Assembly: GCA_013397695.1 (NCBI GenBank)
Contig: VYZI01000103.1
Coordinates: forward strand, 2,356,926 to 2,420,925
Direction: 5' to 3'
Length of the DNA: 64,000 nucleotides
From: Centropus unirufus
Taxonomy: Eukaryota > Chordata > Aves > Cuculiformes > Centropidae
The notes beneath the pieces were generated by a model, which ran no database searches, was not told the origin of the DNA, and saw only the letters and a list, made by a program, of their open reading frames with translations. The position numbers and the translations under genes are program-made. Positions 1-11,000 of this stretch are shown piece by piece. How positions within the stretch are numbered: the first letter of the stretch is position 1; the number at the start of each line of letters is the position of its first letter.

Positions 1-2466
1 GACATGTAAGTCCTTGTTTCTTTTTCCCTTGTTGGAACAGAAATATCTCCTCACTCCAGTTTCAGCTTATTTGACTGTTTTTTGCTATGTGAGATTTCTG
101 CTCAAGTTTGAACAAAGGATATTCCTTAATAGTTAGCCTTTCTTGCTTAAGACACGTACCACTTTCAAGAGAACGATTCATTGATTTTTGTTTTCTCTGA
201 ACAGCGGGAGGAGAATTCTCCCTCTATCTCCCTGCTTTTAGCTACTGTAATGACAAACCTCAAGGTAATGGAACAACTCTTCTAACATTTGTGTTTGTTT
301 TCCCACATAGAGTGAAAGGCTTTAATTTAGACATAATTTCACATAGTGGCACTGAATAAAGGGAACTTCTCAGACCCACCCCTTGCACAAATAGTTTCTT
401 TGTGCTGGGATGTTTCAGTATGTGATTTCTTGGAATTTAGTTTGTTTTTTTCCATGACAAAAGTTTAGTTTAGGTCATTTGGTGGGGTAAGAGAGCACGT
501 GGGGCATGATCACAGGCAGTAGCAGACAGAATGCATTTTAGCTAATGGGGAATTTGACAGGAAAAGTTGTAGGAGATGTATGTGTGTATGTATGTCCACA
601 CGTGTGCATAAATGCAGTGGAAGTCTAAGATAACAGCACTGTACAAAAAAATGGCTTTCCAGGTTATTCATTAACAAGTTAATAGTAACAACGTGAGGAT
701 GCTTTCTTCTTCATGTCTTTTTTCACACTCATCTCAGGTTGATACATGTCTGTCTCTGCAAAGCTAGGAGAATGCCAGCAAAGTGCCCATTGAGGGCGGC
801 TGAGTAGGAGCCCAAATACACAAGAAGTTGGTCATACAAATTTATTATCTGTTAATACAAGTTTGAAGCAGTTTCTGTAGTTAGCTTAGTTGTAGAATAC
901 AAGTAGACCTCCACTGAGTCATGCCACTTCTTTACCTGTTAATAAAGAATGGCAAAGAATTGTTTTAATAAATTTTATAAATTTCTGCTGCATTTTTCCC
1001 ACCACCCCAAGGCAGATACTCTCTCATCAGAGTAGTTTTTCCAGTGAAGTGGGGAATTTTGCTGTTGTTTGTTGTTGCTGGGGTTTTGTTTTGGACAACC
1101 TTGTCTAACCTGGTGTGTTTCTGGGGACAAGGACACGTTTGCTGTTACAGGTGTCTCTGTCACAAGAAGCTGTACTTCAGGAAACCTGAAGTACATTGAC
1201 CTGTTTTAGGGGGTCTATGGATCTGCACTGTGACTCAGTGATCTGGCTTCTGTGCCTAGCTATAATATTGCCTGGTTGTATGATGTTCACCAAATTATTC
1301 GATCTCCTGTCCACTATTTAATGTAGTTATACTGCAAGCCATTTAGGTCAAGACTTGCAATTTCTTGCTCTTCCATAGATATACTGAATTCCTGAAGGAA
1401 AAATTATTACCAAGAAGAAAACAATTCAAAGTAAAAGGAGATTTCCTCCCCAGCCACACAGAAATTGAGTGGTGATAGAGGTCCTGGATATAGTCAATTC
1501 CCTTATAGGGAGTAGTTGGATTCTCTTCAGTGTTGATCTCTTTCATCCTTGGGTCTTATAAATATTTTTTCCTTCTTGTGAATGCTACTTGTAACCTGTC
1601 CCCTTTCACATGAAAATTTGATGTGCCTCCCGGCTTGGACAGAGAGGCTGTGGACCCTTGGACCTTTCCAGCTGTCTGCATGCATGACAATCTATTCTCT
1701 CCCACTGGCTCCAGATGACAACCTTTCTCATTCTTCTCGTCCGGCATCTGCTGCCTATTTAGATCAAACCAAGCCTACTTCTTCCTTTTCCTTTAATTGT
1801 GTTGAAGAGATGAGAAGTATTCAGCTGGGAAATGTTCCCTCAGAAAGGCAAAAATATGTTTCATAAGTAATACTGGGCTTTTGGCTTCCTGCACAAAGCA
1901 GGATAAAATTCTTTCCTCTTGTCCTGTTTGTCCCTTTAGGGATGATCTGAGGTTGAGGCACTGAAAATGATTAATCAAAAAGGGAACATACCAACTATTC
2001 TCTCACCTAGGGACAATTTTACAATAAGAAGTTGACAAAGGATCATTTTACACACCATGAATTTCTAGTGTCGAAGGTCATGACCAGATCAGACAAATTT
2101 TCCCCTGCACCACACTTCACACCTTCAAGTAAGTTTTATTTTATGATTCACCGCAAACAACAGAATAATACTGGGGAAGGTAGTTCAAATTGTCTCTTTT
2201 GGAAACTCTAGTTTCTTCATTGTCATTGTGACCACGTGAAGATCAAGAAAGCATGCCGTGACATTTTGTGTCAGCACCTTCCAAGGTTTTTTTAATTTGT
2301 TTGGTTTTCAGATTAACTTGCTGGTGACCTTGTATGATAATATTGCTATCGTAGGCTTGGATGACTAATTATCCCAGAATTCGAAAATTTAATTTTTCCC
2401 ATCAAGGTCACTGGTTTCACTCTAGTCCAGAGTGTGTGTTGTCTTTCTTTTCCCTCGTAGATGCCA
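1..2466. other. Non-coding DNA, no gene seen
   Basis: This stretch is AT-rich with stop codons in all frames, and I see no exon, RNA gene or recognisable transposon. It holds short TG/TATG-rich sequence near 577-597, GTT-rich sequence near 1,063-1,085, a perfect inverted repeat at 1,171-1,195 and an E-box (CACGTG) at 2,233-2,238. The longest frames are under 100 codons and resemble no family that I recognise. Confidence 0.6.
1171..1195. repeat. Perfect 11-bp inverted repeat, 3-nt spacer
   Basis: The arms TGTACTTCAGG (1,171-1,181) and CCTGAAGTACA (1,185-1,195) are exact reverse complements separated by AAA. It could be a dimeric protein-binding site or a chance palindrome. Nothing nearby assigns a function. 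Confidence 0.8.
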
Positions 2467-2890
2467 CAGAATTGTTTTCAAGTTAGGACCTTGGGAGGTC
2501 GTCTGAGCTGACATCCCCCTGAATCTACAACTGTCTCCACAGCAAGATCAGGCCGCTCAAGGCTGTGTCCAGCTAAGCTTTGTGTATCTCTAAGGGGGAT
2601 ACATCTACTGCACAAACACTTTTATGGGGAAGAATATTTTTCCTTACATGAAGCCAAAATTCACCTTTTTGCAACTCATTGTCATTGCCTCCTCCCTACC
2701 CTGAGAGGAGCCTGGCTCTGTCTTGCCCCATGAGGTAGCTGAAGTCAGAAGTGAGCAATCCCCTAAGCTCTCTTATACCAAGGCTGCAGGACCCCAGCTT
2801 CTTCAGCATTTCCTTGTGCATCATACACGGGAGCCTGCCAGTACCCCTTTGATAGGTCTTCTCCAGCTCAACAACATACTACCTTCCATG
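2467..2890 (-). mobile_element. CR1 LINE fragment, old, antisense
   Basis: The plus strand reads as the reverse complement of a CR1 3' region. It begins with CAGAATTG and a degraded 'ggaccttgggaggtcgtctg' segment equivalent to the usual 'gacctttaagatcatcgag' end. It continues through a 'caagatcaggccgctcaag' segment and a 'cccagcttcttcagcatttc' segment, both standard landmarks of antisense avian CR1. Divergence is high throughout, so this is an old, 5'-truncated, inactive copy. The reading is from memory of the CR1 consensus, so the exact boundaries and subfamily are uncertain. Confidence 0.75.
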
Positions 2891-5800
2891 ATTTGGGAAG
2901 AGCTGTTCACACATCACTGGATATGGAAACTCAGGTGGCAAAACATGGCATGAGAAGGATGTCCCTCTGGGTCTGTTTTCCTAATTTGCAATTGCAAGAG
3001 GGTATTCATGTGACCCATGAATATCTATGACACTATCTGAAAATTGTTGCCTGGAGCATGAGATTTGTTCAGATCTGTGTTTTCCCTCTGCTATTTACCT
3101 GAAAGCCAGATATTACCTCCCCCTGGAAGTGTGGTGTCAGGACAATAACAAGCCTCCCTGTTTCAGGGATGACATTATTTTTGACATTCCTAGAAGGAGG
3201 AGAACAGCTGAGTATCAGTAAGATCTGCAGAAAAAAAACGTGTGAGAAGAAACTTGCAATACGATTCCCTATTGCTCTAGGAAATCTTTGCCTGAAGAGC
3301 TATTCCTCAGTGAATTACTGTCCAGAAAATATCTCTATCGTCTAGCCATCCAGGCAATGGCAGAGATACCGGACAGACAGTGGGATCTGCTGTGATATCA
3401 GCTTTCTATATGCAGAAGAGAACAAACAGAAGGGAGTGACGAGGCTCATTGAAACATGAACTAGCTGAAGAAAAGACAGCAGGATGAAGGGCTATCCTGC
3501 CTATGAACCTAGAGCTAAAGAAGCACCAGAACAGGATGGCTTAGAAAGAGAAAAAACACTCACTAACACAGACAGAAAGAGTGAGGAGTGAGTGTCTTCC
3601 TTGCTGCCATCACGTAGTTTGAGAAAGTCTAGACTGTGAGGGGCTTCAGGTGTTATTGCTGTCAGGGTCGGTGGAATGGTAGCCAAGGGCAGGTGCAAGG
3701 GGAGGAAGGAACCATTCTGTCTCAGCTGACTGCGGTGCTCCCACAAGGAATTTAGAGACCTTGCTGCCAAGAGCATATGCAAGGAGAGGCAAATTCCCCA
3801 AGGACGATTCCACCCCACTGGTGACCCATTGCGCTTGATAGCCATGCTAGGTAAGGTGTTTATTCCCCAAATCTGTAATGGGGAAAAGGAGAAACAAAAG
3901 CAAAGTTTCTCTATGGATTATAAAACAGTTAAAGTGTAAATCAAGCACACAGTTCTATCTGTGGTGTCCCACATCTCTACACTCTGACCTACAGTGTTTA
4001 TCAGAAGGATGTCACTTGCCTTTCCCTGTCATATGTAACCTTTGAGTTATATTTTGCCTTGAATTCAGTAATGTAAGGTATGAACCGTCTTACTAACACA
4101 GCCCATTTCCCTTGATGCATCTAAGGATTTCCTGCCGGCTGGGGTTGAATTTCCCTGCTTTGTTTATTCTATATTTATGTGCACTTTTATGGCATGGGGT
4201 TATTTCAGGCAAAATAAGAAATGTCCTCTGCAGGACAGCTTTTGAGAAGGCCATTGTGAGTCTTCATTAAGGCTCGTAAAATACTCTAAAGCTATACAGC
4301 ACTAAACACAGCTTATCAGCTTATAACTGCTAGATCTTCCTTTATCTTTTCCAGATTGGTCTCTGCCCTCTGATCACACAATATAAACTGTATTTCCAGC
4401 TGTTTGGCTTTGTGTACCTGCACGAGATTCCCTTTCCTGTGCTGAGTTGCAGCCACTCTTTACTTAGGCCATACCCCCATCCTACCTCTTTGTTCTTCAC
4501 AAGCTGGCCAGATAACAGAGGGGTTTGAATGTCACTTACAGAAATTTTTAAAATTTAACACTGAAAAAAATACCCACAATTTCCAGACTTTTTTCAGCAC
4601 ATCCAGAAAGTCCCTCCACAAGTATAGAAATGTTATGACAGCATCCAATAAAACTATATCTCATATTTCCTAGATCAGAAAATTGAATGATGGCCAATTT
4701 GACTTCTCTCTTTCCTCCATAATTTGCAGGCAAAGAAGACAGAGGGGAGCAAGGGCCTGGAGATGCTGTTTGCTCATTATGAGATGTGTTTGTTTGCTAT
4801 TAGTTGATAGCTAATTAAGTTAGCTCTGTTTATCCACTTCTTCCTAGGGAACTGCCTTGGGAAGTGCCGAGAAACCTTGTAAGTTCCAGTGATCCAGACA
4901 GCCCCTCTAGCAAGAAATTTATCTCCCAGCAAGACTGCTCAAGTCAAACAAAAATTACCATGCAAACTGGACAGACTCCAGATTTGCGCTGAGCAATGGA
5001 TCAACAAACCATTAAAATGAGAGCACTGCGCTTTGGGAGAGCAGCACTAAACCCCAGCACTACAGGGGGGAAAGGAGCAAAGCTCCACTGGTGCTGTGAG
5101 CCAGTTCTGCTGGTGGAGAATGCACTCAGATGTCTTCCTATGAGCCAGGAGCTGGCCCGGTAGCATCACAGTCCTTCCCAGTACATCCCGCTGGCTTCTA
5201 AACAGGCACAGGGTGCGTTGGTGCATATGATCTCAATGGCACTTATTGAAACACAGACATGCTTTTCTGAGAGCCACCTTCCCCTGTTGCCATGCCGTAA
5301 GGGCTGTGAGGGTGACACAGCTGTTTGTGCCTTTCCTTTTCTCCCACAAATATGTTTTATTTAAATATTTCTTGTATTAGCAATCACTTACTTACAATGC
5401 CCTCCAATTTTGTTGGAACACAAAGAACTCTTAACCATTGCTTCTACCACTGGCTTCTGAAGGGGTGCCAGTTTTAACACAGGCTTTTAAAAACTTTTCT
5501 TCCCCTTGAAAAGCACTGCATAACTCTTCCTACCTGCCCTGGGCTCTCACACACAAACCAGAGCTATACCAGCTGACAGAAAGTGTGAGAAACCTCAGTG
5601 TAGAGCGATGCTGAAGCACAGCCCCCCCCACAAAGAGGAAGCGAATGCCAGGCCTAACCACTGTGATGCCAGAGGAGCAGAGTAGCAGATAAACTGTTGC
5701 GTGTGTGTCACCCCCCCAACAATTCCTCTGGAATTATATCACCTTCCAAATCTGACCCAAAGAAAACACACTGCTGATGACAGGATATTAACTCTCAGGG

Positions 5801-6670
5801 TATGCACATTATGAGTTGACCATATGGGGTGTGAAACCACCTGCCATTTCTGCTCTTGGAATTAAATCATTAAAAGGGGGGGTGGAGGTAGAGGAAAAGT
5901 GTATTTCCTGTGAAGATAATATCACCTCTCTACACATACCAGATGCATATATCCTGCAAAAAGTCTACAATAGACAGCTAAATAGACCTCCTAATAAATT
6001 AATGAATACAAAGCAAAGCCTTCCTCATTTTCAGACTCAAAGAGGCAAGGAGGGAGGTGGGTTTCACTGCTTCCTTCTTTCCAAAGAACCTCATACTCTG
6101 ATGTCACTTGGAGAGCAAACATTTGGCTTTTACAGCCAAATGAGTAAAGAAACATACTGAGGGAAAATGAGGGATGTGGACTTCACTGAGAGCTAGCAAG
6201 CCCACTACAGCCTCTTCCCTGTCCCACACCTACCTCATCTCTTCTTTTTGTGCTCTAGGTAGTATTGACACTGAGAAACATATTTTAGAGCAGCTGATTT
6301 TGAGAATAAAACAGTAGATTTCTCTGTGTTATTTGGCATTAAATAGTGGGTGGCAGCATCCAGGAAAGTGCTGCTCCAGGCTCTTCCCCCGCACCATTCT
6401 GGCAGACAGTAGGCAGGGCCCACCCTGAGCACAAGGTCCTCCTTATCCCAAGCAACAGCAGCCTGTACCTGTTCCCTGATGCTGTTTCTAATGTGAGACC
6501 TGCTTCAGTTTTGCCTCCTACTACTGCAGGCGCTCTGAACAAACCAGGACACTTGCCCCTGTCCCTGAGACTGCCCACGACTCTTCCAACTGGTTCATTT
6601 TTGCTTTGTGGGTCCCTGCCAAGAGGAGAGAGCCTGCAGTATGTTTGATCTGCTGCCTTAATAAGCTCCT
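2891..6670. other. Non-coding DNA, no gene seen
   Basis: No exon or RNA gene is recognisable. Frames at 3,501-3,845 (minus) and 5,816-6,160 (plus), each 114 codons, show no known domain or plausible splice context. Short poly-C runs occur near 5,622 and 5,711. The 6,235-6,650 part has several overlapping short frames on both strands but no family resemblance. Confidence 0.55.
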
Positions 6671-7000
6671 AGACTGGGCCCCGTCTTGTTCAACATATTC
6701 ACCAACGAATGGTGGGACAGAGCGCACTCCCAACAAGTTTGCTGATGACACCAAATTGGAAGGCATGGCTGATACACTGGAAGACTGTGCTGCCATTCAG
6801 TCAGATCTGGACAGGCTAGAGGGTTCGCCAGAGGAACCTAATGAAGTTCAACAAAGGCAAGTGCAGAGTCCTGTGGCAGGGAATAACCCCATGCATGAGC
6901 ACAGGTTAGGGGATGACCTGCTGGAAAGCAGCTCTGCAGAGAAAGAGCTGGGATTCCTACTGGACAGGTTAACCATGAGGCTACAATATGGTTTGGGTAG
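6671..7000 (+). pseudogene. CR1 LINE ORF2 fragment (dead reverse transcriptase)
   Basis: This is a decayed piece of the CR1 reverse transcriptase reading frame. In one frame 6,677-6,709 encodes GPVLFNIFTNE, the conserved start of the RT palm block. The frame then shifts, and from about 6,735 it reads KFADDTKL, containing the FADD catalytic motif of LINE RTs. Further on it gives LMKFNKGKC and LLESSSAEKELG, all typical CR1 residues. The shift between the blocks and the lack of any 5' part or endonuclease domain show a non-functional 5'-truncated copy. It stops at about 7,000, where a second CR1 in the opposite orientation begins. Family assignment is firm; exact limits are approximate. Confidence 0.88.
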
Positions 7001-7003
7001 GTA

Positions 7004-7232
7004 GGAGCCTTAATGATCATCTAGATCCAAACTCCCTGTCCTGGGTAAGGACATCTTCCATCAAATCAGATTGATCAAAGCCTCATCCAACCTGCCCTTG
7101 ATCATGTCCAGGAATGGGACATTCACGACTTCTCTGGACAGCCTGTGCCAGTGCCTCACTACCCTCACAGTAAAAAAATTCTTTCTAACATCTAATCTAA
7201 ATCTCCCCTCTTTCAACTTAAAACTGTTAGCC
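7004..7232 (-). mobile_element. CR1 LINE 3' end, antisense
   Basis: The plus strand shows the reverse complement of a CR1 3' UTR: 'ttaatgatcatctagatcc' at the left edge, then 'catccaacctgcccttgatc', 'ggacagcctgtgccagtgcc' and 'ttctttctaacatctaatct'. The left edge is therefore the 3' end of the element. It lies directly against the plus-strand CR1 ORF2 piece at 6,671-7,000, giving two CR1 pieces in opposite orientation. It contains no coding capacity. Confidence 0.88.
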
Positions 7233-7939
7233 CTTTAGCTGATTTATTTGAGGCAGCTGGTGAGAAAAGACGATAACCAAAGTGGGTTTTTCCATTTTCA
7301 GTGTACATGGAAAATATTTAAAGTACAAAGAAAGAAAACCCCGAACCACAAGTCAGACTGAAAGGAAAAAAACCCATAGCCAAAAGGGCGGGTTGGGGTT
7401 TTATTTTAGAAACTGAAATCTGCAAGAATTTTAAAAGACTGTGCTCTATTATATACATATTTTTTCAGTAGTTTTGTAGTTTTTGTGCACTTTGTAGCTC
7501 CCAGTTCCTTGCATGTTTTAGGGAAAAATAATTCGTTTAAACCTCAGCATTATGAAAAAATCCAAGTCACGCAGCAGAGGAGGTTGTCTCCTAACTGTGT
7601 TTAGAAATAGAGGGTGATTCTGTAATGTGTGAGCAAAAGCCTCATCCTTTCTCAATCATCTTTGCCAGCCCTGGGGCTATACGTTGCAGAAAATACCTTG
7701 AAGAAATGAAAATATTTGGAGGAGAATGGGATGCACGACTGGGGGCCAGGGACACAGTTTTCCCCAGTGGGTTCCCTAATACATCTCACCCATAAGAGAG
7801 GAGAAAGCAGTCTGCCTCTGTGATCACACCCCTCTGGCCCAGCTGCCTCCTTGTAGTCTCCCCAGGAAGGCTGGCTTGCAGGGCTACTTACAGGGCTGGC
7901 AGCAGCCCCCAAGGGCAGCAGACACTGTACCCTTACCTT
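7233..7939. other. Non-coding DNA, no gene seen
   Basis: AT-rich single-copy-looking sequence between CR1 pieces. No exon, RNA gene or regulatory motif stands out. Confidence 0.55.
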
Positions 7940-8031
7940 AGACTTGGCCGTGTTAGGTTAAGGGTTGGGTTCAATGACATTAAAAGTCATTTCTGACCTA
8001 AATGATTCTATTATTCCACGATTCTTCGATT
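7940..8031 (+). mobile_element. CR1 LINE 3' terminal fragment
   Basis: The sequence 'gtgttaggttaagggttggg' followed by 'tcatttctgacctaaatgat' and the tail 'tctattattccacgattctt' matches the last 90 or so bases of an avian CR1 in the sense orientation, including the degenerate octamer tail. It is a severely 5'-truncated insertion. Confidence 0.85.
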
Positions 8032-11000
8032 TAATTTTGCTTGTAATTAATGTGACAACTTTCAGTGAGCGGGACTAATTTTCTCCAAATATATTAAGAT
8101 ATGGGAATCATAGCTGACAGTTTAATGTAGTAGAAAACAAAATAGATGCATTAGAAGTAGGCTGGAGAGGTTTTGATGAACTGAGGTCCTTATCCAGTAC
8201 GGCAACCGCTGGGTCATTTAACTACGTAAGCATTACCCTGTTCTTGCAGACAGATGTTCCCTTCTAAGGTCGTTTAGAGATACAATTTACAACTGTCTCA
8301 ATACAATATTTTGCAGCCTAACATAGATGGTACATGCCATGGATTTGCAGCTAAAGTATGATACATGAGCGTATGTTCTATTGACCTTTCCCACCTCTTT
8401 CAGAAAAAGCTTGCAAGTACGGCCATTCATTAATCAAGTAATTTTCCATCTGCATTAGTACAGCTTGCTCTTGCTCTAATGCATCGTATGCTACAGCGGT
8501 GAATGGACTGAAAAGTTGAATCTGAGTGACCCACGTGTAATTCTTTTCACTAGAGCAAGTGACAGTGACAAGTTGTTTAAGATCATCAGCCTCACTATGC
8601 TTTTTTTTTTTATAATTACAATTTGTCATGGAAGAACAAATAGTGTTGTTCACAAGAATAATTTCTCCCACAAGTAAGCACTTTGAACAATGGGGATGCT
8701 ATGAGTATATATAATAATATAAACTGCCAACAATCAAATCACATCCCATCATTAGCTAAAACAATTAGGGCTAAATGACAAACTATTAGAGACCAGTGCA
8801 CAGACATCATCATCTACCAAGAGTATATTTTCAAATATTATTCAAAATAACCCCTTTTTTCCTCATGCACCTTGCAGCGTGTTTGATACATCAGCACCAG
8901 AATAAGTCCTATATCATCCTATGCGGGGACCTTCCAGGATAAAGACCAACAGAAGATCATCACACAGAGATGTATTCATCTTCTTGGTTGGATTTTGCTG
9001 CTGACTAGGAATCTGGAACGGACATGGCAATGTTGTTGTTTGGACTCCACGCTATAATTTCAGTTAAATGAAATTTCAAGCCAGAGAAAGTGTGTCAATG
9101 CATGCCATCTCCACACTTTGACTATGTATTTTAGAGTTATCCCTAACACTAGAATGGTGCTTCTTAGGAACTTTCTATTCCGAACAGCCCCAAACATATG
9201 TCACCGTGTGTCCATTGGGAATTAGCATATCCATTGTTTTCACATGTATGCTTGTTTCCCAAGGAGACAGGTTTCTATGATGCAATTTATAATTTATAAG
9301 ATGTAAGGAAGAGAAGCTCCAGTCCATTTAGAGATAATAAATTTGATGCTACCCATCTGTTTGCTAGTAAGAAGCAGGAATCGTGGGCTATTTACAGTCC
9401 ACGAGGAGGTAACATCTGCTGAGATGTATTCATCTAGCATAGGCAGTATTTTTACCTGAAAATGCAGAACTGTGGCTACCAGAGTACCATTAGCAGAGCA
9501 CAAGGGCTAAATGGTTCAGTTATCAGGACCAGGGGTTTTAGGAATTCCCAAGGGTACGAATATATTCAGCAGAAAGGCCGCTGGGAAATGCTGATGGGAT
9601 ATTTCATGTTGTACAGCCAGCACTTTAGGAGAGGGTAAGTAAACAGAAAAAGCTTGTCACAGGACCAGAACTCCGATCTGGGGAGATACTGGAAGAACAG
9701 ACTTAGCTTTTTGAGCTGGAGTAACTAGTTCCATAACTGAGGAGCAGAAGTGCCTTTCAGCGAGACCAGAGTCACAACGGTTTGTCTCTAAATATATTAG
9801 ACATTGCATTGTAGTAAAGTCAACGTGATTTTACTTTTTTTTTTACTTAATGTTTATCTATCGCTAAGAGTGATCTGGGGGACCAGCAAACTATCATCTT
9901 TCCTCTCTGCTGGGAGCAATAGGCTGAAACGGCACTAATGCTCCCCTCCCAGTGCTCAGTGCTTTGGTGTAAGACCAGAAATCCCCAGGAGCTCACAGGC
10001 TGCTCTTCCCCTAAGCAGCAAGAACGCTTTCAGAGGCATAAACTCCATGGCAATGTCATCATAATGAATCTCTAAATTTTAAAGTAACCAGCTTCCAGCA
10101 CAGGGAATAATCAAGTGTTTTTGCATTTATGGACTGCCTCATAGGACCTAGGAGTACTCTCTGGGCTGGCTGCCTCTATGGAATGCCTCTGGGGTTTGAA
10201 TGTATGCTTCATTCTTATATGCAAAGATAACAGCTGCTTTTCCCAGGCTTTCTTGTTCTATTTTGTCCATGTAAAATTATTTTTCTTCCTGAAGAACTGC
10301 AACAAAGAAGAAAATGGCAAATTTAGGCTCCTTTCAATTTTTTTTTAACCCAGACATAAAAATAGACCTGTTGTGCAGTCATGTTTCTCCTTAATGTGCA
10401 TCCTCTGAGATGTATTGGTTCTTTGGGGAGGGAGAGAGGAGAATACAAAAATCATACCAATGTGGCCAGGAAACAGGAGAATAGTCAAGTTTTACTTTGG
10501 TTCTCATCTTTTTTCTGCTTTCCACTCCAGGGAATACCACCTTTTAGAGGAAATGCCCAGGTCTGAGCTGTGTGAATGCCAAAGACAGAGACAGAAGACA
10601 GAGGCAGGCCAGAGGACAGGCAGAGAGAAGGGCAGCAAGAGGAAAGGCAGCCCAGCAATGGCCATTAGAAAGAGCAGAGTTATTTGCAGCATAAACATAA
10701 CACCACAGGGGAAGATGACTTTCTCTCCAGTTCTTAAAACTATTCACCTCCTGCCTTGAAGAAAACACTTCAAAACATGAGCGTAGGTCCAGCCTTCTCT
10801 CACAAGACCATTGAGAGATGCCTGTGTTAGTTTGCTGAGGCAGTGTGTGGCCCTGCATTGCGAGCAGGTCCATAAAGGGTTGAACTCCTGGCCAGCAAAT
10901 TGTTCTTATGTGGGCTAATACACGTGTCTCTGATGCACCGATTTATTACTATTATTTATTCTGGACTGATTGTGACCTAACTGCCTTTGTATAAAAAGGC

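Noticed and set aside
8378..8671. 97-codon minus-strand frame with protein-like composition
   Set aside because: GTG start, a lysine run encoded by a poly-T tract, and no family match.
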